Assembly (NCBI GenBank): GCA_020354025.1
Contig: CP070638.1
Span: forward strand, 3,197,526 to 3,261,525
Source of the DNA: Fidelibacterota bacterium
GTDB lineage: Bacteria > Fidelibacterota > Marinisomatia > SCGC-AAA003-L08 > TS1B11
DNA length: 64,000 nt
Direction: 5' to 3'
Part shown: one piece after another, positions 27,015 to 36,629 of the stretch
Layout: every line of letters starts with the position of its first letter
Numbering within the stretch: the stretch's first letter is position 1
Notes under the pieces: model-generated
The model's input: the letters and a program-made list of their open reading frames with translations, nothing else
Database searches by the model: none
What the model was told of the DNA's origin: nothing
Program-made: the position numbers and the translations under genes

Positions 27015-29315
27015 ATGATGAGAATAATTAGTAGGCAGATACGTTTTGTATGCTTTTATCGGCTCGCATTCATCTCTGCTATATTTTTAATGCCTGCAGC
27101 GCAGCTGTGGTCGGGTGAGGATTCACCGCCTGGGCCGGATAACCCACGCAGTATCGCCGCTGTCCGCATTGAGGGGGGTGAGAGTATCCGGCTTGATGGT
27201 ATTCTGGACGAAGCGGTCTGGCTAGAGGCGACGCCAGCTGCAGACTTTCTACAGCAGGATCCTGATGAGGGCGAACCGGCGACCGAACGAACGGAAGTCT
27301 TTGTAGTGTACGATCGCGATAACCTCTACCTTGGCGTCATGCTCTACGACAGCGATCCGGACGGCATCATCGCCTACCAGAAGCAGCGCGACGCAAGAAT
27401 CAACACCGACGACCGTTTCATGTGGATCCTCGACACGTTCCTGGATGGTAGAACGGGTTACTTTTTCGAGACCAATCCGATGGGGATCATGAGCGACGGC
27501 CTGCTTGACCCAGGTGCTATGCCATTTTTCCCGGTGAATAAATCGTGGGACGGGATCTGGGAAGCCCGATCGACGAAGGGAACATACGGCTGGTCAACGG
27601 AGGTCCGCATCCCGTTCCGGACCCTAAACTTCGATCCTTCCCGGGATTCATGGGGCATCAATTTCAGCCGCGTCGTGGTGAGGAAAAACGAAGAGTCCCT
27701 CTGGAATGGGCATCGTCGTAACCAAGGGATTTTCGAACCGGTCCATGCTGGTCGGCTGACGGGGCTCCGGGGGATGTCTCAAGGTCGGGGTCTTGAGACC
27801 AAACCTTATGTCGCCAGCGGCTGGCGGAATATGCCGGAAGAGGCGGATCCGACGAGCTTCCCAGCAGATGTAGGTTTTGACCTGACCTACAGCGTAACGC
27901 CTGGCCTCCGGGCGGCCTTTACAGTCAATACTGACTTCGCCGAAGTGGAAGTAGATGAGCGCTTAGTCAATCTCACCCGTTTCCCCCTCTTTTATCCCGA
28001 ACAGCGTGACTTTTTCCTCGAAGGTTCGGGTGTCTTCGGATTCTCGGGATCATTCGGCTGGGATCCCTACTTCAGCCGCCGAATCGGACTTGCAGAGCTT
28101 GAAGAAGAGAGAGAAGCTATTCCTATTCCTATCACCTACGGCGCTCGTCTGGCAGGACAGGCTGGCCGCTATGAACTGGGATTTATCCAGGTGCGAACGG
28201 ATCAACACCGCACCTTACCTGCCGAAGATTTTACCGTTGCCCGGGTCAAGCGTTCGCTGTTCCGACAGTCGTTCATTGGTGTTATTTACACCAGACGGGC
28301 AACCGATGACATGGCCGATATAGCTACACCACCTGACCGACACATGGGGGGAATTGACCTGGATTTATCGACTTCACAATTTTTGGGTGATAAGAACCTG
28401 ATGTTTCAGGCGAATCTGGTGTGGCACACTGATCCTGTGAAGAACGGAGTGTCGTCTTTCCGGAATCTCTCAAGCCACGCGGTCGTACTGGGTTATCCTA
28501 ACGATATCTGGAGTAGTTTCGTTTCCTATCGCGAGTTTGGCGAAAAGTTTGATCCTGCTGTTGGCTTTATTGGCCGCACTGGCTATCGTGAGGTGGGCCC
28601 CCGTATCGAATTTCGACCTCGTCCTCAAAATATCAAGGCAATACGGCAATTCTCCTTCGAATTTGACCTGGAGTATATGACCGATCTCTCCAATCGCCTT
28701 CTCGCGCGCGAGATTGATCTAGAATTCTTTGGCATCTGGTTCGAGAGCGGTGATAATGTAGCTCTCGGAGTAATGCAGCAGTTTGAGCGCCTGGATTATG
28801 ATTTTGAAATTCATGATAGTGGTTCAAATGGGCCCATCGTCATTCCGGTGGGTGAATATGATACGCGCAATTGGTACCTCCGCGGTCGCAGCGCTGGTCG
28901 CCGGCCCATCGCCTGTGATATCGAGATGAATGTTGGGCAGTTTTGGTCGGGTCATCGGTCTGGAGTTGAGCTCGAACTGATGTACCGTCCCTATCCCGGA
29001 ATCAGCTTGGGGTGTGATGTTGAGAGGAATGACGTCCGGCTCCGTGAGGGAGATTTCTCTACCAATCTTTTCCGTTTGAGCAGCGAATGGCACGCTAGTC
29101 CCTGGGTGTCAGTCACGGGGAATATACAATATGATGACGTGACAGAGATTATGGGATTGTATGCCAAATTCCGGTGGATTGTTCGTCCGGGCAGCGATTT
29201 GTACCTCGTATATACTCACAACTGGTTGAACATAAATGAGGAGCCGCTGAGATTTAACCTGGCCACTTTATCTCGGGGAGCGACCACCAAAATCAACTAT
29301 ACTTTCAGGTTCTAA
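27015..29315 (+). CDS. DUF5916 outer-membrane protein with CBM9-like N-terminus
   Basis: A 766-residue exported protein. After a signal peptide (ending near QLWSGE) comes a family-9 carbohydrate-binding-like sandwich with IRLDGILDEAVWLEA and VFVVYDRDNLYLGVMLYDSDPD. The remainder is the DUF5916 beta-barrel, including VDERLVNLTRFPLFYPEQRDFFLEG and a C-terminal strand TKINYTFRF. The family is common in FCB bacteria and has no settled function. A second member lies at 32.8-35.3 kb on the other strand. A GGGAG sequence precedes the start. Confidence 0.85.
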   Translation: MMRIISRQIRFVCFYRLAFISAIFLMPAAQLWSGEDSPPGPDNPRSIAAVRIEGGESIRLDGILDEAVWLEATPAADFLQQDPDEGEPATERTEVFVVYDRDNLYLGVMLYDSDPDGIIAYQKQRDARINTDDRFMWILDTFLDGRTGYFFETNPMGIMSDGLLDPGAMPFFPVNKSWDGIWEARSTKGTYGWSTEVRIPFRTLNFDPSRDSWGINFSRVVVRKNEESLWNGHRRNQGIFEPVHAGRLTGLRGMSQGRGLETKPYVASGWRNMPEEADPTSFPADVGFDLTYSVTPGLRAAFTVNTDFAEVEVDERLVNLTRFPLFYPEQRDFFLEGSGVFGFSGSFGWDPYFSRRIGLAELEEEREAIPIPITYGARLAGQAGRYELGFIQVRTDQHRTLPAEDFTVARVKRSLFRQSFIGVIYTRRATDDMADIATPPDRHMGGIDLDLSTSQFLGDKNLMFQANLVWHTDPVKNGVSSFRNLSSHAVVLGYPNDIWSSFVSYREFGEKFDPAVGFIGRTGYREVGPRIEFRPRPQNIKAIRQFSFEFDLEYMTDLSNRLLAREIDLEFFGIWFESGDNVALGVMQQFERLDYDFEIHDSGSNGPIVIPVGEYDTRNWYLRGRSAGRRPIACDIEMNVGQFWSGHRSGVELELMYRPYPGISLGCDVERNDVRLREGDFSTNLFRLSSEWHASPWVSVTGNIQYDDVTEIMGLYAKFRWIVRPGSDLYLVYTHNWLNINEEPLRFNLATLSRGATTKINYTFRF

Positions 29316-29447
29316 ACCGACGGATTATCCGCCTGCTGCGCGATCAAATTCTATCTCAGGATCGAACCCACGCTGTCGTGAATGGTAACTATCGGCGGCG
29401 GATCAGGCGGAAAAAGAAATACAACCCCTTTTTTAAGTAAGGAAAAT

Positions 29448-30860
29448 TTAGCTTCCGGGAACGGTCTCGTCCTCCCTGATTCTAGGAGCGATCGCAAATC
29501 CGGTAAATCCATAAATAAGGGCAAAGATAAATCCGGTGTAGCACATGATTGCCCACTTTGCATAGACTACCGTATCTACACCTAAAGTACCTGACATGAA
29601 CACGCCGGCAATGCTCCAAGGTACGAGGGGCACCACCACCGTCCCACTATCCTCAGTAGTGCGGGAGAGGTTCTTCGCCGCCAAGCCATATTTCCTGAAT
29701 GCTGGAGCAAATAATTCACCGGGAATAAGGATGGATAGAAACGAACTGCCGGTCAGCATCGCAGTGGTGATGCAAGAAGCCACTGTCGATGCGATGATCT
29801 TGCCCACAGTATTTGCGACACTCAGTAGCTTTTCTAACAGTACGTCCAACATACCGGCCTTTTGAACAATACCACCGAAGGCAAATGCGCAGAGAGCGAT
29901 GAGAGTTACGTCCATCATGTTCAACATGCCACCCCGTGTCAATAACTCGTCCACCATGTTTTCGCCGGTGTCTGCAACATAGCCAAATACCATAGACCTG
30001 ACTGCTGTTACAAGGTCTACGTCTTGAACGATGATAGCGAGGATAACTGCCACGACGGCGGATAAGAGCATTCCCGGTATGACGGGTCTTTTCCGAATGG
30101 CAAGGTAAAGCGTTATTACCGGCGGTAGCAGCAGTAGCCAGTGGAATGTGAAACTGGAGCGGATAACTTGCATGATCATCTCGGTCTTTTCCAGGGATAC
30201 AGTACCGGTATGGTTCGAGAATATTCCCAGGAACAGGTAGATCAGCAGTCCGAGCAGCCAGGCAGGTGTTGTGGTCCAGAGCATGTGTCGGATATGATCG
30301 AAGAGGTTGCTCTGGGCGGCAATAGGGGCCAAGTTGGTGGTATCGGAAAAGGGTGAGAGCTTGTCACCAAAATAAGCCCCGGCTACGATCGCGCCCGCAG
30401 CCTGCCCCAATGGAATACCAAGACCGTGGGCTATGCCGATAAAAGCCACCCCGATGGTGCCTGCGGTTCCGTAAGACGTGCCCGTAACCAGCGAGATGCA
30501 GCTGGATACGATGCAGGCCGTGACCAAGAATAGCCGGGGTGAAATAATTTTCAACCCGTAGTATATCAGTAGTGGGATGGTACCGGCGGTTATCCAGGAA
30601 CCGATAAGTGCACCGACCACAATCACGACCAGCATAGCTGGCATGCCCTTCAGCATGCTTTCAAGGATGCCATTCTCAATTTCTTTATATGAATAGCCAA
30701 GACGAACCGCTATCAATCCGGCAACCACAGCGGCCATAATGAGCAGGATTTCAATTCTCAGCCCTAGGACACCATAGCCCAGCCCCAGAAAAAGGGCAAT
30801 GGCTATCAGAGGAGCAAGCGATTGAAGGAACGACGGCCGCCTTTTTTCATTACCATCCAT
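29448..30860 (-). CDS. nhaC: NhaC-type Na+/H+ antiporter
   Basis: A 470-residue inner-membrane protein with about 11-12 hydrophobic segments that exchanges sodium for protons. Family traits include the ELLIMAAVVAG-like opening, GTSYGTAGTIGVAFIGIA, GAYFGDKLSPFSDTTNLAP, and the C-terminal TEDSGTVVVPLVPW. The GDKLSPFSDTTNLA motif is characteristic of NhaC. It is convergent with the DUF5916 gene and lies downstream of the M14 peptidase. Sodium/organic acid exchange is a possible alternative. Confidence 0.9.
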   Translation of the reverse strand: MDGNEKRRPSFLQSLAPLIAIALFLGLGYGVLGLRIEILLIMAAVVAGLIAVRLGYSYKEIENGILESMLKGMPAMLVVIVVGALIGSWITAGTIPLLIYYGLKIISPRLFLVTACIVSSCISLVTGTSYGTAGTIGVAFIGIAHGLGIPLGQAAGAIVAGAYFGDKLSPFSDTTNLAPIAAQSNLFDHIRHMLWTTTPAWLLGLLIYLFLGIFSNHTGTVSLEKTEMIMQVIRSSFTFHWLLLLPPVITLYLAIRKRPVIPGMLLSAVVAVILAIIVQDVDLVTAVRSMVFGYVADTGENMVDELLTRGGMLNMMDVTLIALCAFAFGGIVQKAGMLDVLLEKLLSVANTVGKIIASTVASCITTAMLTGSSFLSILIPGELFAPAFRKYGLAAKNLSRTTEDSGTVVVPLVPWSIAGVFMSGTLGVDTVVYAKWAIMCYTGFIFALIYGFTGFAIAPRIREDETVPGS

Positions 30861-30944
30861 GTGTTCGACCTATTTTGCCGATTACAGTTCTATTTGGATT
30901 TTGCGCATCATGACCTTCACGTATAAAATGGGCATGATATGATT

Positions 30945-32510
30945 CTATTTACCTATTTCCAATAGATCCGTCTCGATAGTTGCAGCTCTCATCATACGAA
31001 AAATGGGATATTGTTGCCCTTCCTGTAGGTATTCGGCGAACCGATATTTACGACCGCTGTTTTCGGTACAGATTCCCCAACTTGAATGCGGCTCCAGCAG
31101 TAGTGGAATCAGGTTTGATGCCCTCTGATTCAGAAATACAACTACGCTTCCCTGTTCTATTCTTTTTGTCTCTTTCTGCACGCTGACATCAACATATGTT
31201 GAGGGTTTATCCTCTTCAACAGATGGCGTAACGTGTAATATTGTGTACGCTTCGATATCAATGTCAACCTCAGTTTGGATGTAGTGCATTTCGATTTGAT
31301 GCCTGGAAAGCAAATCGATCAGTCGATGCTCGTTCTTTGAAAAGATATAGGCATGAGGCTTCTCGACGCTTTTTCGCACTTTGACAATCGGTTCATAATT
31401 CCCCAGTCGCCGCTCAACCCGCTGCCAGGAATAAAGGTCGAATACCGGGAAAGACAGTGAATCCTGTCCAGGATCTGGGAAATAGTCCATCTGGATATAC
31501 GAAACTCGTTTTTCTGTATCGCGGTCCTCCATCAGTTGCCGACGGGAAGCGGTGACGATCTTGCCAATCTCCTTATGGTTATCAGCTGCTGTGTTCAGGA
31601 AAGCCCATATAGCCGAGACCTGCCCCATAGTCCGCCTTTCGATCAGATTAATTAGACTGCCGTACTTTTTCCCCTCGATTATAAACGAAAGTGAATTGTA
31701 AATGCCCGGGCTCTGGCGGCCATCATTAATAGCAGTGGTGCTGTATCTTATGCGCTGGTCTTCGAAGGGGGCGCCGACGATATAGCGGCTGAAGCTGAAC
31801 CCATCTTTCTGAACGAGTTTACCAAATCCTGGTATAAACACGTTTCTTGAAAACTCCATGATCTGGGGTGCGATATTGAGATTCGTTACACCGCCGATCA
31901 TTTCCTCCGCATCCCTGATGAAACCGTTAGAAATCCAATTTTTGCTGATGGCATTATACTCATGCATATCCAAGGTAACCTCGGGCATCCATTTCAGGAA
32001 TAGGTCGTGCACTGCCAAGACTTCGGGTTCGCTCAGTATCGCATGGTTACGGTTTAGATCCATTTCGTTCGCATTTTCACGCTGCTCCATCTCGGCGCCA
32101 TCGGGATTTACCTGAGGTACCAGGATCAGGTCCGTGTATTTCAGGATATCGCTATTACGATCAGCCAGATCTCGCGCAACTATTAGTGCGGCCTCCTTGC
32201 CGGATGGCTCGTCACCATGCTGCTGGCAGTAAATCAAGACCAGCAGTTTCTTTTCCCTATTGCTACCAAAGGTCTTGTCCAGTGAAAAGTACAAAGCGGG
32301 TATTGCCCGTCCCTGGACCGATTTGCCGATAATGGACATGGTCAGGATCCTGCTCTGTGAATCGAGCTTTTTCAGGTAGCTCATCATGTCGCTATGACTG
32401 GATAGCTTTGAATAATTATCCCGCTCAAGAGGTGTCTGAAGACTCGCTGCTGTGCAGAAGCAGGGCAGGAGCAGATAGAGAAAATACCGGATTATCGCTC
32501 GTACGGTCAT
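30945..32510 (-). CDS. M14-family zinc carboxypeptidase, exported
   Basis: A 521-residue exported metallopeptidase with a signal peptide (cleavage near CTAAS). The zinc ligands His98 and Glu101 are in QQHGDEPSG, the substrate-arginine region is DLNRNH, the third zinc histidine is in LDMHEYN, and the catalytic glutamate is likely in SFIIEGKKYG. The C-terminal 150 residues are an extra domain of unknown fold. It would release C-terminal residues from peptides in the periplasm or outside. It is separated from nhaC by 84 bp. Confidence 0.85.
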   Translation of the reverse strand: MTVRAIIRYFLYLLLPCFCTAASLQTPLERDNYSKLSSHSDMMSYLKKLDSQSRILTMSIIGKSVQGRAIPALYFSLDKTFGSNREKKLLVLIYCQQHGDEPSGKEAALIVARDLADRNSDILKYTDLILVPQVNPDGAEMEQRENANEMDLNRNHAILSEPEVLAVHDLFLKWMPEVTLDMHEYNAISKNWISNGFIRDAEEMIGGVTNLNIAPQIMEFSRNVFIPGFGKLVQKDGFSFSRYIVGAPFEDQRIRYSTTAINDGRQSPGIYNSLSFIIEGKKYGSLINLIERRTMGQVSAIWAFLNTAADNHKEIGKIVTASRRQLMEDRDTEKRVSYIQMDYFPDPGQDSLSFPVFDLYSWQRVERRLGNYEPIVKVRKSVEKPHAYIFSKNEHRLIDLLSRHQIEMHYIQTEVDIDIEAYTILHVTPSVEEDKPSTYVDVSVQKETKRIEQGSVVVFLNQRASNLIPLLLEPHSSWGICTENSGRKYRFAEYLQEGQQYPIFRMMRAATIETDLLEIGK

Positions 32511-32656
32511 TTTGCCTTACTCCTTTCGTGGAATGATATCAGTGGTTAAGTAATTGCAGCGGCTGCTCGGGCACAATAGTTCCGGTTTGACCGGATCGAA
32601 AAATGAGATATCCGCCCGCATCCGTGCATTCGGGATGCCGCGATCCTGAAGTTAAA

Positions 32657-32675
32657 GCCCCCGGGCGGTGGGGGC
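32657..32675 (-). terminator. GC hairpin downstream of the second DUF5916 gene
   Basis: On the minus strand GCCCCC-ACCGCCC-GGGGGC is followed by TTTAACTT, a rho-independent style hairpin. It lies 95 bp after the DUF5916 stop and about 150 bp before the M14 gene, so it probably ends the DUF5916 transcript. Confidence 0.5.
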
Positions 32676-32769
32676 GTTATGTCTTTCGCCGGGTACGCGG
32701 GAGGAGCTTAAGGTCAGGGACTTGAAGCTCGGGGGGAAAATAATCGGCGATTAAGGCCTGGCAATGGAC

Positions 32770-35346
32770 TCACAGCACACTGAACATATGAGATACCTTG
32801 ATGAAGAAGATATTATCACCGGCCTTTTTCGTTAAAGCGCGTACGTCCCGGCCCAAGTCGAATTCGCCGGGCCATTCGTCATTCTCGCGGTTCTGGGTCC
32901 AGACCAGGTAGAGCAGCGAGCCTGGCAGGTATTCCCACCTCAACACGATATTTCCACGGAAGGACTTGTAATTGAAGTCGGGATCGCTGTAGTCCGGATG
33001 ACTCTCGTAATCGTAGGGATTGAACTTCAGCGAACGGGCGATAGCCTCTTTGAATCCCGAGTAAGATCCAACGCTGAAGAACGGCTGCACGTAGGCCTGA
33101 AGCGACAGGCGGGGGGTTACGCCCCAGTCCAGCCGCAGGGTGGTTGACACCTCCTTCTGGTCCAGGGTGCCGAAGATGTAGCGCTCCCCGAACTCCGCCT
33201 CGGCATCGTCGACCTTGTCCACGTATTGACGATGGTAGTCGTCGGTCATATACTGCGCGGCGAGGGTCAGCTTCAGGGAGGCTGCCAGCCGGAAGGTGAC
33301 CGAGCCATCCAGCACCTGGAAATAGGAATCGTCCTGGACGAACTGGGCGGTCTTGCAGCCCTGCAGCACCACCGCCTTGCGCGAATCGGTGTTCACACCA
33401 AAGTGGAGATTAGTGTACCCGGGAGACTTGATACTTGGTCCGCCCCGCGTGTTGAACAGATTGAGGCCCTGCGGGGTGAGCTGGATGTTCCAGTGGAATT
33501 GGATATAGTCCAGACGCTGGAAATTACCTCCATGCCAGACCTGGGCGAAGAGCCGGTTCCCGTCGAGATCGAAATTGCGGGATGTCATGAAACGGAGTGC
33601 CATCTGCCGGTACCAGCTGGTGGGCTCCTGCCAGCGATAGCCCCCAACAATGTGCCAGTTGATCACGTTGGTCCGGGAGTTGAATCCCAGGTCATTGACA
33701 TTGAAACCAGGTGAGATAATCCCCAGGGCTGTCTGGAAATCGGCATTCCCACCCACGGTGCGCAGGCCGAAACGCCCCATCCAGCCGTCAAGCGCCGTGC
33801 GATTGGAATCCAGCGTCGCCGCCTCCAGGTCGGGGCGCTGGAAGTAGTGGGTCGATGACCGCTGGACTTTCACCATCCGGTCTTTCGATCCCGTAATATG
33901 GGACCAGGCCATCTGGCCGAGGACGGCCCAATTCTGCTCAGCGCCCAGAAAAGCCCAACCATCGATCCCACCTACCAGGGCCTGGTCGTTATTGTCGGCG
34001 CGCAGGCGGGCTGACTCCTGGTTGCGCCGCACGGTCGTTACCATGAAGCCCAGACCCTGCCGGCCCTTGTTGAACTCGCCCATGCCACGGTAGACCCCAA
34101 AGAATGAAGAGGGTTCGATGGCTTCCTTGAACCGCACCCCCTCCGAATCCACCAGGGCGAACTCCTCCTGGGTAATGGCGTTGACGCTACCGACGGACCA
34201 GTTGCGGATCTTGCCGCTGATCTTGGCCGCCCCCAGGATCGTGCTCTGCTCGGGTGCGTAAACCTCGCCATCGTGGGCCGGGCTGCTGTTGGGCTGCCGA
34301 CCGATGCGGCGGCTGTAGAACATATTGTAACCATACCAGTAGCAGCCCCAGAGACCACCGGTAGGATTGGCGCCGAACCTGAAGATGTCCGAGCCCTCCA
34401 GGAAGAAGGCCCGCTTCTCGGTATAGAAGGTCTCGAAGGCCGACAGGTTCATCACCGCCGGGTCGACTTCGGCCTGCCCGAAGTCGGGATTGATGGCCAG
34501 GTCCAGGGTCAGGTTACCGGTGATGCCGTACTTAACGTCCAGGCCCAGGTTCCGGCCGTAGCGCATGTCGCTGTAGAAGGGGCTACCGGCGGTACCCGGG
34601 TAGTCGTTCAATTGCCCGCCGGCGTAGGGGGAGATGAAGAGGCGTGGGGGCGGTTCGATGCCATTCAGGCCCGTGAGCTGACCGAACCGGGACACAAAAC
34701 CGGACTCGTCCTTGGGGACCATCACGAAATAGTCATCCTCGGCGTTGGCCAGGATATAGCGCTTGAAATTCACACCCCAGGTATACTCCTCCGCTTTGTT
34801 GAAGCGCAGCTGGTCGAAGGGGATGAACATCTCAAAGGTCCAGCGGTCACCATGGCGGACGGCGGCCGCCTCCCACACTCCGTCCCAATCGTCGTCGGTC
34901 ATAATATCACGGTACAAGCGCTGGTCGATGATGGAGCCGTCGGGGTTGACCGCGAAGCCATACCCGTTCTGGCGGTCGTGGTTGGGATCGATCCAGAACC
35001 AGAACCAGTCGGACTCGACAGGCCGGTCGCGGCGAGCCAGGCCGCCCACGATGGTATCCGGGCCGGTGTGATAGCAGGTACCGGCCACGTACAGGCCTTC
35101 GTCGTTGTAGGCGATGAGCACGTCGGTGCGTTCGGTGGGTGCGGCCCCCTCGATGGGATCACGCTGAACGAGCTGGGAATAGCCCTGGCGCTGCCAGACG
35201 GGTTCGTCCAACAAACCGTCCACAGAGATGGCCTGCTGCGCGCGGGCGGCCTCGATCGGTAGGGTCTGCTGGACATTCGCCGACGCACGGGAGGTGTAGG
35301 ACAGGGATATAAAAAGAGAGAGCAGGGCAGCCTTTGAATATTTCAT
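32770..35346 (-). CDS. DUF5916 outer-membrane protein, second copy
   Basis: An 858-residue exported protein; the ATG at 35346 follows a GGAGG and opens a signal peptide ending near RASA. A CBM9-like domain (ISVDGLLDEPVWQRQG, VLIAYNDEGLYVAGTCYHTGPD) precedes the DUF5916 barrel, which contains AINPDFGQAEVDPAVMNLSAFETFYTEKRAFFLEGSDIF. It is clearly related to the 27.0-29.3 kb protein but diverged and longer. Its upstream side is the 1.3-kb repeat region. No function is established for the family beyond outer-membrane location. Confidence 0.85.
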   Translation of the reverse strand: MKYSKAALLSLFISLSYTSRASANVQQTLPIEAARAQQAISVDGLLDEPVWQRQGYSQLVQRDPIEGAAPTERTDVLIAYNDEGLYVAGTCYHTGPDTIVGGLARRDRPVESDWFWFWIDPNHDRQNGYGFAVNPDGSIIDQRLYRDIMTDDDWDGVWEAAAVRHGDRWTFEMFIPFDQLRFNKAEEYTWGVNFKRYILANAEDDYFVMVPKDESGFVSRFGQLTGLNGIEPPPRLFISPYAGGQLNDYPGTAGSPFYSDMRYGRNLGLDVKYGITGNLTLDLAINPDFGQAEVDPAVMNLSAFETFYTEKRAFFLEGSDIFRFGANPTGGLWGCYWYGYNMFYSRRIGRQPNSSPAHDGEVYAPEQSTILGAAKISGKIRNWSVGSVNAITQEEFALVDSEGVRFKEAIEPSSFFGVYRGMGEFNKGRQGLGFMVTTVRRNQESARLRADNNDQALVGGIDGWAFLGAEQNWAVLGQMAWSHITGSKDRMVKVQRSSTHYFQRPDLEAATLDSNRTALDGWMGRFGLRTVGGNADFQTALGIISPGFNVNDLGFNSRTNVINWHIVGGYRWQEPTSWYRQMALRFMTSRNFDLDGNRLFAQVWHGGNFQRLDYIQFHWNIQLTPQGLNLFNTRGGPSIKSPGYTNLHFGVNTDSRKAVVLQGCKTAQFVQDDSYFQVLDGSVTFRLAASLKLTLAAQYMTDDYHRQYVDKVDDAEAEFGERYIFGTLDQKEVSTTLRLDWGVTPRLSLQAYVQPFFSVGSYSGFKEAIARSLKFNPYDYESHPDYSDPDFNYKSFRGNIVLRWEYLPGSLLYLVWTQNRENDEWPGEFDLGRDVRALTKKAGDNIFFIKVSHMFSVL

Positions 35347-35510
35347 CAGATACCTCCGACCTTCATTACCAGGGCTTGAGCGATCTTCAGCCGAGCAAGT
35401 ATGATTGGTGTAGGACATACATAAAAGCTGGTTGTGGATTTGACGAAGGAAATGACCGATAGGTTGTCATATAATTTGAGCCTCAAGCAAACAGGGCTAT
35501 TGGAGATCTC

Positions 35511-35614
35511 AAAATTCCGCAAAACCCCACCAAAATTCTGCATTATAGAGTTTTCTCCCGACGAGAGGCCGGGGAAAAGTGCAAAATTCAAAATGCAAAC
35601 TGAAAAGTGCAAAA
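35511..35614 (+). repeat. Dispersed intergenic repeat, segment 1, copy A
   Basis: About 104 bases, AT-rich, starting AAAATTCCGCAAAACCCCAC and ending with TGCAAAAT-type short repeats. It matches the reverse complement of 55901-55999 by eye over nearly its whole length, with a few substitutions and a short indel. Confidence 0.75.
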
Positions 35615-35751
35615 TGAAGAGAGGGAAGAAGGCGAGATAAGCGCCCACGGAGCCCACAGGCAGTGGGTGGTCCCTTCGATGTTTTGCTCCCGGCCTACTC
35701 ATTGCTGTCGAAGAATGGCCCTGTATAGTCATTTCGGCACCAAACATGTAC

Positions 35752-35832
35752 CACGCCAGTATCACGATGGCACCACGATGGTAGCACGATAGTGGCACGA
35801 TAGTGGCGCGATAGTACCACGATAGTACCACG
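35752..35832. repeat. Tandem array of an 11-nt unit
   Basis: About seven head-to-tail 11-nt units, consensus CACGATAGTGG with variants ending in TAC, CAC or TAG, then a partial unit. There are no spacers. The array is in copy A of the composite repeat and absent from copy B. Confidence 0.8.
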
Positions 35833-35860
35833 CTTTCCGACGGTAGGCGTGGTACCGCCC

Positions 35861-35876
35861 GGGGGGGTACCCCCCC
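35861..35876. repeat. G7-TA-C7 palindrome
   Basis: GGGGGGGTACCCCCCC, a perfect 16-base palindrome inside the repeat region, preceded by GGTACC at 35851-35856. Confidence 0.8.
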
Positions 35877-35927
35877 CACACATTCACAGGCTGGCGACAG
35901 CAGCAAAGGTTATGCTTGCCCGAAGGG

Positions 35928-36033
35928 TAGGGGCGGTTTTGCGGCGGCAGCTTCATAGCGCCGGAATATACGCTGGCAGACAGGATTTGTCGTTCGCCTG
36001 GTGCGCGAGGTGCGCCTGATGCGCGAGGTGCGG
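35928..36033 (+). repeat. Dispersed intergenic repeat, segment 2, copy A
   Basis: GC-rich segment with GGCGGCAGC, CGGAATATA and GTCGTTCGCCTGGTGCGCG landmarks followed by degenerate 9-nt units (GCGAGGTGC). Its reverse complement matches 55732-55838, so both segments of the composite are shared in the same relative order. Confidence 0.7.
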
Positions 36034-36629
36034 CGAATAATCAATATATCAGAGGCAACACGCACGCTATTAAGGAAAAATACCGAGAATATTAGCAACT
36101 TATTCAGGAGGTCCCATGCATTTTATAGCGAATTATTGGATCAGTGTGTTCTGATCAGAAAAATATATCCGTGTATCGGGGGAGTGGAAGCGAAGCGGAA
36201 ATTCGCCGACCGACGGATCTCGCCACCGCTACTGATCCTTCAAACGGTGGACTAGCCCCTTCTTCTCCATCTAGTCGCCGGACTGGTCGACGGGGGCCAG
36301 TGGTCTTCGATTTTTCGGATAAATCATGCTCTTTAGGTCTGTCATTGGGTCTATTTGGCACCTGGTGTGTCTATGGGAGCGGTGAACACGGAAATATTTT
36401 TTTCGGTCTCCGTTAATGAAACAATCTAACGGTGTGATGCAGAGCAGTGGTGTCTTTGAAATCTCCAGTACATCACGCTGCCAGATAATGCGGGGAGGGC
36501 ATTAATCTAGCCTAAACTGTATGAGAAGATCATACGCTCAAAATAAAAGACATCCCTCGTGCTCTCTGCTTCTTTCAGCTCAATAATAGCTTCCTTTATT
36601 AAACGCCCTACAGATTTTAATAATGTCAT

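Larger units (their letters stand above)
35347..36629. other. Gene-free region built of repeats
   Basis: About 1.28 kb with no convincing gene. It carries two segments that recur inverted at 55.7-56.0 kb (35511-35614 and 35928-36033), an 11-nt tandem array, and a G7/C7 palindrome. Base composition shifts along it, from AT-rich at the left to GC-rich near 35.9 kb. I see nothing recognisable between 36034 and the patatin gene end at 36630. Short open frames here are low-complexity products of the repeats. Confidence 0.7.

Noticed and set aside
34273-35262. 329-codon plus-strand open frame within the DUF5916 gene
   Set aside because: It is the shadow of a well-supported minus-strand gene and is rich in low-complexity residues.
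35752-35832. CRISPR array
   Set aside because: Units are 11 nt and contiguous, with no spacers, and there are no cas genes in the window.
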